A stretch of DNA of 64,000 nt from an uncultured Eubacteriales bacterium (GTDB lineage: Bacteria > Bacillota > Clostridia > Peptostreptococcales > Anaerovoracaceae): contig CACYHR010000004.1 of the NCBI GenBank assembly GCA_902774265.1, positions 110,426 through 174,425 on the forward strand. Reading direction: 5' to 3'. Position numbers and translations under genes: made by a program. Position 1 is the first letter of the stretch. Every line of letters starts with the position of its first letter. The notes beneath the pieces were generated by a model, which saw only the letters and a list, made by a program, of their open reading frames with translations, was not told where the DNA came from and did no database searches. Shown piece after piece: positions 53,544-63,938 of the stretch.

Positions 53544-54501
53544 CTATCGTGGATACCGGTTTGTCGGAGATGTCCCACATTACTCTGTTGACGCCCGGCA
53601 CGGTCTCGATGATGCGGTCTCTCATGGTTTTGAGCATTTCCCATGGGATCTCAACGGATTCCGCTGTGACTGCATCAACTGTGTTGATGGCTCTGATGAT
53701 GACCGGCCATCCCATATATCTCTTGCCGTCCTTGATGCCTGTGGATTTCATGTCAGGAATGACTGCGAAATACTGCCATGGTGTTTGTTCCATTTTGCCG
53801 ATCTCTTCTCTTACTATGGCATCCGCCTCGCGCAGTGCTTCGAGTCTGTCTCTTGTGATAGCTCCCGTGCATCTAACTCCGAGTCCCGGACCCGGGAACG
53901 GCTGTCTGTAAACCATGCTGTCAGGCAGTCCGAGTGCCGAACCGACGACTCTTACCTCGTCCTTGTACAGGAGTTTGACAGGCTCAACGAGTTCAAACTG
54001 CAGATCTTCAGGCAGACCTCCCACGTTGTGGTGGGCTTTTACGCCGTCAGATTCGAGTATGTCAGGGTAGATGGTTCCCTGTCCGAGGAACTCGATTCCT
54101 TCGAGCTTTGCCGCTTCTTCTGCAAATACTTCTATAAACTCCTTGCCTATGATCTTGCGCTTTGTCTCAGGATCATCGATGCCGGCAAGCTTATCGAGGA
54201 ATCTGTCTACAGCATCAACATAAATGAGATTTGCACCGAGTTCTTCCCTGAATACTTTGACTACCATCTCAGGTTCGCCCTTGCGGAGCAGTCCGTGATT
54301 CACATGAACGCATACCAGATTGTCGCCGATAGCCTTTATAAGCAGCGCAGCTACTACGCTTGAATCAACTCCGCCCGAAAGAGCAAGCAGTACTTTTTTA
54401 TCTCCCACCTGAGCCTTTATCTCTGCAAGCTGTTCCTCGATGAACTTTTCAGCGAGCTCACGTGTAGTGATTCTTTCCATTGTTTCCGGTCTTCTGTCCA
54501 T
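53533..54501 (-). CDS. guaA: GMP synthase, ATP-pyrophosphatase subunit only (split GuaA)
   Basis: The protein has 322 residues. The PP-loop is SGGVDSSVVAALL, followed by VHVNHGLLRKGE, the KVKLLYKDEVRVVGSALGLP block (here EPVKLLYKDEVR) and RQPFPGPGLGVRCTGAIT, ending in the dimer-domain STIEFE. A usual bacterial GuaA of about 510 residues has an N-terminal glutaminase domain; this starts directly at the PPase domain, as in archaeal two-subunit enzymes (about 305 residues). It amidates XMP to GMP with ATP, taking ammonia from a glutaminase encoded elsewhere or free ammonia. ATG has GGAGGAG upstream. It follows guaB by 60 bases. Confidence 0.93.
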   Translation of the reverse strand: MDRRPETMERITTRELAEKFIEEQLAEIKAQVGDKKVLLALSGGVDSSVVAALLIKAIGDNLVCVHVNHGLLRKGEPEMVVKVFREELGANLIYVDAVDRFLDKLAGIDDPETKRKIIGKEFIEVFAEEAAKLEGIEFLGQGTIYPDILESDGVKAHHNVGGLPEDLQFELVEPVKLLYKDEVRVVGSALGLPDSMVYRQPFPGPGLGVRCTGAITRDRLEALREADAIVREEIGKMEQTPWQYFAVIPDMKSTGIKDGKRYMGWPVIIRAINTVDAVTAESVEIPWEMLKTMRDRIIETVPGVNRVMWDISDKPVSTIEFE

Positions 54502-54561
54502 TGTTTCTCCTCCGCTTCTTTACTGTGATTTGATTATGCCGTATCCATGTATCGTTCTCTG

Positions 54562-56076
54562 CTATCTGTCTGAATTGCCGCGCATTGAAACATCCTTGAG
54601 TATGACGTCATGAGCTCCGCCTTCTACGATACTTACTGCAGATACCAGAGTCAGTTTTGCATTTTTGTGCAGATCCGGAATATTGAGCACTCCGCAGTTG
54701 CACATTGTGGATTTTACCTTGCTGAGCGACAGCTGTACATTGTCATGCAGCGATCCGGCGTACGGTACATATGAATCTACGCCTTCCTCGAATTTGAGTT
54801 TTTTGTCTCCTCCGAGATCGTATCTCTGCCAGTTTCTCGCTCTTGAAGATCCTTCGCCCCAGTACTCCTTGACATAGCTGCCGTTCAGCATAAGTCTTCT
54901 TGAAGGAGATTCGTCAAATCTCGCGAAATATCTGCCGAGCATTATGAAGTCTGCACCCATTGCAAGGGCCAGTGTCATATGATAATCGTAAACGATGCCG
55001 CCGTCAGAGCAGATAGGGATGTATACGCCTGTCTTCTTGAAATAATCATCTCTTGCCTGAGCTACTTCGAGTACAGCTGAAGCCTGTCCTCTGCCTATGC
55101 CTTTCTGTTCTCTTGTGATACAGATCGAGCCTCCGCCTATGCCTATCTTAATGAAATCAGCTCCGCAGTCAGCGAGGAAATTGAATCCGTCAGCATCGAC
55201 GACATTGCCGGCGCCGACCTTTACGGTATCACCGTACGTATCTCTGATCCACTTGAGTGTTATAGCCTGCCATTCCGAATAACCCTCTGAAGAGTCTATA
55301 GTCAGTATATCTGCTCCTGCTTCGATCAGTGCAGGAACTCTCTCCTTGAAATCCCTTGTGTTGATACCGGCGCCGACCACATATCTCTTATCCGCATCAA
55401 GCAGTTCGTCCGGGTGCTCCTTATGCATTTCGTAGTCCTTACGGAATACGAACGCTGTCAGTCTCTGATTGTCATCTACGATAGGCAGCTGATTGACCTT
55501 ATTGTCCCAGATCAGGTCATTGGCCTCCGAAAGAGTTATTCCATCCCTGCCGTACACGATCTTGTCAAACGGTGTCATGAACTCTGAGACAGGTGTATCG
55601 AGAGACATCCTTGACAGTCTGTAGTCACGGCTTGTAACGATACCGAGCAGCTTGCCCTCTGCCGTCCCGTCCTCCGTGATAGCTATAGTCGAGTGTCCTT
55701 TCTCAGCCTTGAGATCGAGCACATCCTGCAGTACGGAATCCGGTCTGAGATTTGAATCGCTCGGAACAAATCCGGCCTTATAGCTCTTTGCCCTTCTTAC
55801 CATAGCTGCCTGGCTTTCGATCGACTGTGATCCGAATATAAAGGAAATACCGCCCTCTTTTGCGAGTGCAACGGCCATTCCGTCATCTGATACAGCCTGC
55901 ATTACAGCCGATGTCAGGGGAATGTTCATCGACAGAGCAGGCTCCTCGCCTTTTCTGAATTTTACTACCGGTGTTTTGAGAGAAACGTTTTCCGGTCTGG
56001 CATCCGCACTGGAGTATCCGGGAATCAAAAGATATTCGTTAAAAGTTCTTGACGGCTCTTTGAGAACAGTTGCCAT
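54562..56076 (-). CDS. guaB: IMP dehydrogenase GuaB
   Basis: The enzyme has 504 residues and oxidises IMP to XMP with NAD+, the step before guaA next door. The barrel opens with [15 protein letters not shown] and [10 protein letters not shown], contains two CBS domains (about 95-225, with [13 protein letters not shown] and [12 protein letters not shown]), the active-site loop [17 protein letters not shown] with the catalytic Cys, and [24 protein letters not shown]. The active-site loop differs slightly from the usual GPGSICTTR. The start ATG at 56076 has AGAGGTGG upstream, after a leader of about 200 bases. Confidence 0.95.
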   Translation of the reverse strand: MATVLKEPSRTFNEYLLIPGYSSADARPENVSLKTPVVKFRKGEEPALSMNIPLTSAVMQAVSDDGMAVALAKEGGISFIFGSQSIESQAAMVRRAKSYKAGFVPSDSNLRPDSVLQDVLDLKAEKGHSTIAITEDGTAEGKLLGIVTSRDYRLSRMSLDTPVSEFMTPFDKIVYGRDGITLSEANDLIWDNKVNQLPIVDDNQRLTAFVFRKDYEMHKEHPDELLDADKRYVVGAGINTRDFKERVPALIEAGADILTIDSSEGYSEWQAITLKWIRDTYGDTVKVGAGNVVDADGFNFLADCGADFIKIGIGGGSICITREQKGIGRGQASAVLEVAQARDDYFKKTGVYIPICSDGGIVYDYHMTLALAMGADFIMLGRYFARFDESPSRRLMLNGSYVKEYWGEGSSRARNWQRYDLGGDKKLKFEEGVDSYVPYAGSLHDNVQLSLSKVKSTMCNCGVLNIPDLHKNAKLTLVSAVSIVEGGAHDVILKDVSMRGNSDR

Positions 56077-56485
56077 ATTCCACCTCTTTCATTTTTCATT
56101 TGTAAATAATCACTTTAGCTGCTTAGAATTTTCTGAAATCGATATCCCTGATCTTCGGTCGGGTTTTGTCATCGATTGTCAGCAGCGCATTCCGGGTTAA
56201 TAGGATAGGTAAAACGATCAGGATTGTATTCAATCTGTATGTTTGATAATTTTAACTTTTCGCCTGTTTTACGCTATTTTCACTACTATATCACTAAAAA
56301 TCGCTAATACAAGGGTTTTTCGCAAGTTTTATCGTGCTAACTTTTGAGATCGCTAACAATTCATCCTTAGGCCGGTACATAAAATATCTAAGCACGAAAT
56401 ACTTCTGCGCATCAGCATTCGGCTGAATGAAGATACAATTCAGGTGTACTCGGCAGTTCGAACACATAGAGCCGTATATTCAAAT
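56077..56485 (-). other. guaB upstream region with long leader
   Basis: On the minus strand a promoter TTGTAT (56307-56312), 16 bases and TATAGT (56285-56290) is plausible. It would give a guaB leader of about 200 bases. I see no purine, PRPP or ppGpp aptamer in it. Further upstream lie the 52-base dispersed repeat (56360-56411) and the deacetylase terminator. Confidence 0.4.
56360..56411. repeat. 52-base dispersed repeat, copy 2
   Basis: Counterpart of 24699-24750 (42 of 52 identical by eye), in the same orientation. It lies upstream of the guaB promoter. Confidence 0.65.
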
Positions 56486-56511
56486 CGGGGTGCACATTTC
56501 TGTACACCCCG
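56486..56511 (-). terminator. Stable hairpin after the deacetylase gene
   Basis: An 11-bp stem (56486-56496 with 56501-56511) closes a GAAA loop on the minus strand. The T run after it is poor, so it may be a terminator or an mRNA end stabiliser. Confidence 0.6.
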
Positions 56512-56564
56512 GGTTCATTTCCGCACCGTTCAAACGTTTATCGGAACAGTTTCATGTTAAATCT

Positions 56565-57800
56565 TTATTGAGCGGCTCCAATAGACTGCAACCATGTTTC
56601 ATATGGCAGAACGCTCTCTACTCTCACTCTCGGCAGTTTGGTCTTGTCCATTCCCTGTAATACCTTTCCGTATTCCGTGGTAAATGAACACAGTATTCCC
56701 TGTTCTCTGAGCGCTTCCTGTGCTTCCGGAGTGTAATCTCCGTAAGGATAAGCAAAAGCATCATTATTTCCTGTCATCATCGCTGCAGCTCTTAGGTCTG
56801 ATCCTATCTCCTCCTTTGTCATAGAAGCGATTATCCCCCTGTGTCCCGGGACATATCCTGGCTGGTGCATTGCATATGAATGATTTTCAAAATCAATATA
56901 CTCGGACGCATAGTCCTTTATCTTGTTTTCGGCGTCATTTTTCTCCCAGCATATTAGGAATGAGGTCACAGGGATCCCGTATTTTTCAAACAACGGTATT
57001 CCGTGTTCGTAAAATGCCTTTTTGCCGTCGTCAAATGTCAGGATTATGCTCTTTTCCGGAAGCGATATTCTTCCGTCTATCCAGGCGCTAAGCTCTCTCC
57101 AGCTCGGATAATAGTAATCATTCTGATCAAGATATTCCAGGTGCTTCTCCAGTACCTTATCCTCTATCCAGTTCGAATCGATCACATCAGGCAGATCATC
57201 CTGCGAATAGATCCAGTGGTACATCATTACAGGGACTTCTTCACACGCTTTGTAATCATCTCCGGATACGACCTTTACTGTCCGTTCCTTTTCGCGTTTC
57301 ACATCACCGGAATAAGCAGTGTATTTCACGGTATACTCTCCGGGAGTATCGGTGTTCACTTTTCCGCTTACTCTTATTTTACTGCTGTTTATCGCTCCTC
57401 TTTTGCGGTCGATCGCAAAGGCTCCGCTCTCCACGTACGGATCACCCTGACGGACTATCTGGACTTCAGAGCCTTTCAGTCCCACAACGAGCTGTTCCGG
57501 ATCGACTACATGTACTCTTCTGATGGCCTTTTTGTCCCACAATGTGTATTCCACGCTGTAATATCCCGGTACATCCACATTGACATAATTCGATACATGC
57601 GCGAGGGAAGATCTCACTCCGGGATCTCTGTATTCCTGTCCGAGATCTGTAACAACATACTCACTGCCCTTCATGTCAAGACCGTGATCGTATTCATACT
57701 TGCAGAAACCGCACAGCACCAGAGCCACGAGAAGCAGGTCTGCGGCAAGTATGAGAAATATCTTTTTTGACTTTTTTCTGCCTTTTTTCGCCTTTTTCAT
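56565..57800 (-). CDS. Polysaccharide deacetylase with two DUF5011-like domains
   Basis: The protein has 411 residues. A basic start and one membrane helix (about 13-32) anchor it. Two Ig-like domains of the DUF5011 type follow (about 45-110 and 115-180; VDVPGYYSVEYTL and NTDTPGEYTVKYTA), then the NodB-type deacetylase domain: MMYHWI, ILTFDDG (metal-binding Asp), FENHSYAMH (zinc His pair) and AYPYGDYT. It probably removes acetyl groups from peptidoglycan or another surface glycan outside the cell. A hairpin follows the stop. It stands alone between guaB and groEL. Confidence 0.92.
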   Translation of the reverse strand: MKKAKKGRKKSKKIFLILAADLLLVALVLCGFCKYEYDHGLDMKGSEYVVTDLGQEYRDPGVRSSLAHVSNYVNVDVPGYYSVEYTLWDKKAIRRVHVVDPEQLVVGLKGSEVQIVRQGDPYVESGAFAIDRKRGAINSSKIRVSGKVNTDTPGEYTVKYTAYSGDVKREKERTVKVVSGDDYKACEEVPVMMYHWIYSQDDLPDVIDSNWIEDKVLEKHLEYLDQNDYYYPSWRELSAWIDGRISLPEKSIILTFDDGKKAFYEHGIPLFEKYGIPVTSFLICWEKNDAENKIKDYASEYIDFENHSYAMHQPGYVPGHRGIIASMTKEEIGSDLRAAAMMTGNNDAFAYPYGDYTPEAQEALREQGILCSFTTEYGKVLQGMDKTKLPRVRVESVLPYETWLQSIGAAQ

Positions 57801-57845
57801 GTCTCAATTGTACCACCACAACGAAAATTGTCAAAAACCAAAAAA

Positions 57846-57869
57846 AACGGACAGCTAAGATGCCATCCG
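57846..57869 (-). terminator. groESL terminator
   Basis: A 9-bp stem with two wobbles (57846-57854 with 57861-57869) and a 6-base loop is followed on the minus strand by a run of at least six Ts. Confidence 0.85.
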
Positions 57870-57923
57870 TAATTTTAATATTTATGATCTCATCTGATCA
57901 TCTGCGATGCAATCTGTCTGCAA

Positions 57924-59555
<1,632 letters not shown>

Positions 59556-59575
59556 TTATTATAAATCCCGCACTC

Positions 59576-59854
59576 TTATTCTATTGTTGCGAGAATATCT
59601 TTCTGATTGATGATTGTATATTCTGTACCCTTATATTTGAGATCGTTTCCACCGTATCTGCTGAAGATTACGATGTCGCCTACCTTGAGTTCCATCGGTT
59701 CGTCCTTTGTTCCAGGACCTACAGCCAGAACCTCAGCCTGCTGTGGCTTTTCCTTAGCGCTGCCCGACAGCAGAAGACCCGCTTCAGTCTTCTCCTCTGC
59801 ATCCATCTTCTTTATAACAACTCTTGCTCCGAGCGGTTTGATTCCTATACTCAT
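59576..59854 (-). CDS. groES: 10-kDa co-chaperonin GroES
   Basis: The protein has 92 residues. It has the KPLGARVVIKK opening, the mobile-loop region (EEKTEAGLLLSG) and the LKVGDIVIFSRYGGNDLKYKG core. It caps GroEL. AGGAGG precedes the ATG at 59854. It is the first gene of the CIRCE-controlled operon. Confidence 0.98.
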   Translation of the reverse strand: MSIGIKPLGARVVIKKMDAEEKTEAGLLLSGSAKEKPQQAEVLAVGPGTKDEPMELKVGDIVIFSRYGGNDLKYKGTEYTIINQKDILATIE

Positions 59855-59919
59855 TTTGTTGCCTCCTGATTAATATTATTCTTTATTTGCTGCGGCTGTG
59901 ATCCGCATTCTCTGTTTTG

Positions 59920-59946
59920 TTAGCACTCTTCGTCTTCGAGTGCCAA
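59920..59946 (-). promoter_or_regulatory. CIRCE operator (HrcA site)
   Basis: TTAGCACTC, nine bases and GAGTGCCAA match the CIRCE consensus with one altered base. It lies between the groES promoter and start codon. Confidence 0.95.
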
Positions 59947-59957
59947 CCACCTTCACT

Positions 59958-59986
59958 ATTCTACTCAGATGGAGCAGTATTGTCAA
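59958..59986 (-). promoter_or_regulatory. groESL promoter
   Basis: TTGACA (59981-59986), 17 bases and TAGAAT (59958-59963) make a strong housekeeping promoter right before CIRCE. Confidence 0.9.
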
Positions 59987-60030
59987 CACCCAATATGTGA
60001 AGAAATCGCCATAAAAAGGCTCCTCAGTGA

Positions 60031-60918
60031 TTACACCCTTCTGTCACGATAGTAATAGAAAAGATACTGCTGCGCATATCCCGCATATTCTCCGAATTTT
60101 TCTGCTGCAAACTTCTGCATACCCTTCAGATCGTTTTCATCGAATCCGTACATATCGTTCATTATATGCCGCACCCATGTATCTATCGGAAATGCCGCTG
60201 TATCATGCAGGCCGAACAGCATAATGCAGTTTGCCACTTTTGGCCCCACGCCGTGAAAGGCCAGAACCTCTTCGCGGCATGCCGGGCACTTGCCCTCTGC
60301 AAAAGCGCGTGCCGTTTCTTTGATATACGGTGCGCGGTATCCGAGTTTCAATCCCATCAGATCATCGATATCCGCTGCTGCGAGCTTTTCAGCTGATGGA
60401 AAGGCATGCCATTCTCTCCCGTATGCCTCTCCGATCGTTTCGCCGTACTTATCGCATATCGATTCGATATTCTTACGTATACGCGGAATATTGTTGTTCT
60501 GCGAAATAATAAAGGAAATTATGGTCTCAAAGAGATCCTGATTGAGTATCCTGATCCCGTGTCCGTAATCCACGGCAGCTTCTATATCCGGATCGTTTGA
60601 GATAAGAGTCTTCTTTACGGAAGAATAATCTGTATCGAGATCAAAGTATCTGCGCCAGAATGCTTCATCGCCTCCGCTTACTTCCATAGACACCAGACCG
60701 TTTTCCGACCGGCTGCCTGCAATAGTACTGCGCGCCTGTCCGTCCGGTGCCTGTATTCCTGCACTGCCGCTCCAGGATAATCTTGCAGCATACGAAGAGG
60801 CAGCTCCGATATAATCTCCGCTGCCGTCACCGGCCGGTACCCATCGAAAACACTGCCCGCATTCAAATATGTGTTCCGGATCAAAATCCGCCACATTTTC
60901 AAATATTATTTTTTTCAT
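60031..60918 (-). CDS. OGG-type 8-oxoguanine DNA glycosylase/lyase
   Basis: The protein has 295 residues. An N-terminal domain with the FECGQCFRWVP motif of OGG1 proteins precedes the HhH-GPD domain. Catalytic features are the hairpin GVGPKVANCIMLFG, where the Lys is the expected nucleophile, and FPIDTWVR with the catalytic Asp. It should remove oxidised guanine and cut the strand. The NNNIPRIRKNIES helix is also typical. It lies between the groESL promoter and the DapF-like racemase gene. Confidence 0.9.
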   Translation of the reverse strand: MKKIIFENVADFDPEHIFECGQCFRWVPAGDGSGDYIGAASSYAARLSWSGSAGIQAPDGQARSTIAGSRSENGLVSMEVSGGDEAFWRRYFDLDTDYSSVKKTLISNDPDIEAAVDYGHGIRILNQDLFETIISFIISQNNNIPRIRKNIESICDKYGETIGEAYGREWHAFPSAEKLAAADIDDLMGLKLGYRAPYIKETARAFAEGKCPACREEVLAFHGVGPKVANCIMLFGLHDTAAFPIDTWVRHIMNDMYGFDENDLKGMQKFAAEKFGEYAGYAQQYLFYYYRDRRV

Positions 60919-60944
60919 TTACATCCTCCGCTTAGCTGTACGTA

Positions 60945-61889
60945 TCACCGTATCAGTTTTGCGCTTCCGTACAGCCACGTCTCGCCCGTGTCCGGATCGC
61001 TCATCACCCTGAGTCTGCCGGCAGGCTCTGCAACACTTATATCTATACTGCTGTCATGCTCGGCAGCAAGATACATTCCGGCTGCAGCAGTACCGCTCGC
61101 GCACGAATTCTCCCAGAATATGGTATCAGCTCCCGGTACATAAACAAGGGGTTTCATATTATATTCACCATCCTCGTCGTTTAGGAACATCATGCCGAGG
61201 CAGTCCGAGCCGAGTATACTGCAGAACTCTTTAATCGCCTCCTCCGCAGCGCTGTTCACAGATCCGAGAGCATACAGTCCCGAGCTCCGGGTAATCACTA
61301 TATGATCTATTCCCGGGAGCCGGACTATCGATTCAACACCTGAGACTTTCAGTTCTTCCGAGCTGAATTCGAGCTTTTTCTTCTCTATGCCAAGGGCGTC
61401 AGGCATCATAATTCCGACGTTGAATTCTGTTCCTGCCATACCTTCGCTATCCTTACCCGGGCAGCATGCTGCATCTGTGCATCTTACCGACAGTCTCACT
61501 CTGAGCGGCTCATCTACTCCGGAAGTCTTAACAAGTATCTCCTCCGAAGCATCATCAGGCAGGCCGGACTGTTCTTTTCCGTTCCCGTTTTCAGGATCAC
61601 GTTTACCTTCCTCGCGTCTGATGAAATACAGAGCAGCTGCGCACATGGTCGCATTTCCGCAGAACTCTCCGCCGGCCATACGCAGCTGTACGGGAGCCCG
61701 GCTGCCGGTTTCATCAAAACGAACAAACCCCACCTGCTCGACATCCGGATGCATCCGCATTATATCAGCAGCTATATCCGGCTGCCGGCCGATATCGACA
61801 TACGATTCAACCAGCGCTGTTATATTGCCTGTCGGATCGAATATGCTGTATCTGATATTCCCTGTCAGATCACGTTCATTTATACACAT
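60945..61889 (-). CDS. DapF-like amino acid racemase/epimerase
   Basis: The protein has 314 residues from the ATG at 61889, chosen because AGGAGG lies six bases before it; an earlier in-frame ATG lacks one. Two catalytic cysteines are seen in the DapF arrangement: AGGEFCGNATMC and ENSCASGTAAAG. The fold family includes diaminopimelate epimerase, PLP-independent histidine racemase (CntK) and proline racemase. The VQLRMAGGEFCGN form suggests the CntK-like branch rather than true DapF, but the substrate is uncertain. Confidence 0.8.
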   Translation of the reverse strand: MCINERDLTGNIRYSIFDPTGNITALVESYVDIGRQPDIAADIMRMHPDVEQVGFVRFDETGSRAPVQLRMAGGEFCGNATMCAAALYFIRREEGKRDPENGNGKEQSGLPDDASEEILVKTSGVDEPLRVRLSVRCTDAACCPGKDSEGMAGTEFNVGIMMPDALGIEKKKLEFSSEELKVSGVESIVRLPGIDHIVITRSSGLYALGSVNSAAEEAIKEFCSILGSDCLGMMFLNDEDGEYNMKPLVYVPGADTIFWENSCASGTAAAGMYLAAEHDSSIDISVAEPAGRLRVMSDPDTGETWLYGSAKLIR

Positions 61890-61977
61890 AATACTCCTCC
61901 TGCACTTAAGCTGCACATTTCCTTACAGATGGTACTGATCTGACCGCGGCCAATGTCATAAGCGATGTTTTACTGCT

Positions 61978-62856
61978 TCAGTGGAGCTTTTTCGAATACA
62001 GCTCCTCGCGGTCCCGAACGGTCTCGCGTATCCTGACATTGACGCTCTCTATGGTGAATGATGTCATATTGGCTATTGCATGGAACACATCCTGCTGAAA
62101 GGCTACACATTCATCGACTGCATTCTCGTCCTTGACAGTCCTGACATCTATGGTAACAGACATGTTAAGCTGTCTGCCGTTACTGAGTCTGTCCATCACG
62201 ACCAGGGAGGATGCGTATTTTTCGGCAGTGATCCTGACTATATCCCTTATGACCTGCTCACTTATGTAAAAGCTGCCGAAATAGCTGAAGCTCGGTCTTA
62301 CGACCGTCCTGTCATTCTGTTCATTCTCATCGGCTGATTTAAGATGAGAGTCATCGACGGCATTGCCCATGGCCATATCGAAAAAATATTTGATCGGGTT
62401 CATAAAATACCCTGCAAAATCGCGTCTCAGCTGTCCGACCGGTGCCGGTATGACGTGTTCGCCCTCGACATTGCGGTAATGAGCCGCCATTTCCCTGTCT
62501 TCCGCTGTGGATACATCTTCTATATATATCCGCTCCTCAGGTTCCGGCAGTCCCAGCTGCTCTGCAATGATATTAGTCATCTTATCCGAGGTTCCGATTA
62601 TCATCAGAACCTCCGGATCATATTTTTCAAGAGCTTCCCTGACTGCCTCGCGGTGATCGTCATAACTGAAAAGCGCGGTCCGCATCGCAGCAGCCTTGGT
62701 AGTACACCTTTTTGCTGATGTACCCGCCACGATCCTGCCCTTATAGATCAGCAGACCGTCATCTATTATGGCATCAAAGCCCCTGCTCTGTGCCAGCCTT
62801 GTAGCCTGGAAGCTTTTCCCTGTCCCGCTTTTTCCTGTAAAAGATACTATTTTCAT
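61978..62856 (-). CDS. P-loop NTPase fused to an Asp23/Alx-like domain
   Basis: The protein has 292 residues. Walker A is FTGKSGTGKS (about 6-15), with a second block LMIIGTSDKMTNIIAEQLGL resembling a kinase-like core. The last 100 residues (RPSFSYFGSFYISEQVIRDIV... to the end) match Asp23/Gls24 envelope-stress domains. The gene is divergent from ferredoxin with 70 bases between start codons. Its role is unknown; nucleotide-dependent control of an envelope process is inferred from the domains. Confidence 0.78.
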   Translation of the reverse strand: MKIVSFTGKSGTGKSFQATRLAQSRGFDAIIDDGLLIYKGRIVAGTSAKRCTTKAAAMRTALFSYDDHREAVREALEKYDPEVLMIIGTSDKMTNIIAEQLGLPEPEERIYIEDVSTAEDREMAAHYRNVEGEHVIPAPVGQLRRDFAGYFMNPIKYFFDMAMGNAVDDSHLKSADENEQNDRTVVRPSFSYFGSFYISEQVIRDIVRITAEKYASSLVVMDRLSNGRQLNMSVTIDVRTVKDENAVDECVAFQQDVFHAIANMTSFTIESVNVRIRETVRDREELYSKKLH

Positions 62857-62860
62857 TTTG

Positions 62861-62889
62861 TTTACAAATCCGGTTTTACATGCTATACT
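62861..62889 (+). promoter_or_regulatory. Ferredoxin promoter
   Basis: TTTACA (62861-62866), 17 bases and TATACT (62884-62889) lie about 37 bases before the ferredoxin ATG. Confidence 0.8.
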
Positions 62890-62926
62890 TGCGTTGTAGA
62901 TATTTATTTAAGAAGGAGGATCAATC

Positions 62927-63094
62927 ATGGCTTATAAGATCACTGAAGATTGCATCGGCTGCGGTGTTTGTGCAGGCAACTGCCCTGTAGAGGCTATCAC
63001 AGAGGGTACACCTTATGTAATCGATGAGAGTGCTTGCATTGATTGCGGTGCATGCGCTTCCAACTGCCCTGTTGGCGCACCTGTAGAAGCTTAA
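62927..63094 (+). CDS. 2[4Fe-4S] ferredoxin
   Basis: The protein has 55 residues and two complete CxxCxxCxxxCP clusters: CIGCGVCAGNCP and CIDCGACASNCP. It is a clostridial-type ferredoxin carrying electrons at low potential in fermentation. GGAGG precedes the ATG. It is short, so easily missed, but promoter, ribosome site, motif and terminator all agree. Confidence 0.97.
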   Translation: MAYKITEDCIGCGVCAGNCPVEAITEGTPYVIDESACIDCGACASNCPVGAPVEA

Positions 63095-63128
63095 TTGCTC
63101 AGCAGCAGATTACAAATGATTTAAAAAG

Positions 63129-63150
63129 TCCCGCAGCCAATGCTGCGGGA
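63129..63150 (+). terminator. Ferredoxin terminator
   Basis: TCCCGCAGC, a 4-base loop and GCTGCGGGA form a perfect 9-bp stem followed by six Ts. It also lies downstream of the convergent rex gene. Confidence 0.93.
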
Positions 63151-63201
63151 TTTTTTCATCTCTGCACCTTCACAGACGATCGCAGACTATCCGTTTACAG
63201 A

Positions 63202-63855
63202 CTATCTGTTCCTGTCACTTTCGGGATCCATGTTCTTTATCATGAATGACAGTGCGTGAAGGCTGTCAGACAGATGCACTGATTCAATTGCTACTCCTTC
63301 AGGTACTACCAGATCGATAGGAGCAAAATTCCAGATTCCTTTTACTCCGCCTTCGATCAGACTGTCTGCAACTTCCTGAGCATTTTCTCTGTTAACACAG
63401 ATAATGCCGATATCTATGCCTTCTTTTCTGACATACTCTTCAAGCCTGCTGCAGTCCATAACTTCAACATCATTTATCCAGTTTCCGATGATCTTTGGAT
63501 TTACATCGAAAAGTCCCATGATATTGAAACCAATCTTATAATAATAAGTATAATTTGTTATAGCCTGCCCAAGATTACCTACTCCGACTACTACTGTCCT
63601 GTATTCTCTGTCCAGTCCCAGTATACGGTTTATCTCTTTATAGAGCTTATCAACTTCATATCCGTAACCCTGCTGACCGAACTCACCAAATGTATTGAGA
63701 TCCTGTCTTATCTGAGATGCAGTATAACCTATCATCTCACTCAGTTCGTTGGAGGAGACTTTTTTGACTCCTTTAGTCTGAAGATATCCTAGATATCTCC
63801 TGTATCTTGGGAGCCTTCTGATTATAGCATTTGAAACCTTAGGTTTATTGCCCAT
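63202..63855 (-). CDS. rex: Redox-sensing repressor Rex
   Basis: The protein has 217 residues from the ATG at 63855, chosen because GAGGGAG lies just upstream; the frame is open further but that would add 38 residues outside the family. The N-terminal winged helix (KVSNAIIRRLPRYRRYL, ELSEMIGYTASQIRQDLNTFGEFGQQG) binds DNA, and the Rossmann domain (VVVGVGNLGQAI) senses the NADH/NAD+ ratio. Rex represses fermentation genes when NADH is low. It lies next to the convergent ferredoxin gene. Confidence 0.96.
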   Translation of the reverse strand: MGNKPKVSNAIIRRLPRYRRYLGYLQTKGVKKVSSNELSEMIGYTASQIRQDLNTFGEFGQQGYGYEVDKLYKEINRILGLDREYRTVVVGVGNLGQAITNYTYYYKIGFNIMGLFDVNPKIIGNWINDVEVMDCSRLEEYVRKEGIDIGIICVNRENAQEVADSLIEGGVKGIWNFAPIDLVVPEGVAIESVHLSDSLHALSFMIKNMDPESDRNR

Positions 63856-63904
63856 ATTCTCCCTCTTTCCCATATTAATAATTAAGCTGCCTGTCGAGGA
63901 CTGA

Positions 63905-63938
63905 TTCAACCAGGAGCAAAGCTCCAACAAGCTCGCTT
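63905..63938 (-). repeat. 34-base dispersed repeat with hairpin (copy 2)
   Basis: Reverse-complement copy of 10511-10544, identical over 34 bases. Flanking sequence adds two more small inverted repeats (GCTCGCT...AGCGAGC and GGAGCT...AGCTCC), so this copy sits in a larger structured region upstream of rex. Confidence 0.75.

Noticed and set aside
56077-56350. Purine riboswitch before guaB
   Set aside because: The conserved core of the purine aptamer is absent on both strands.
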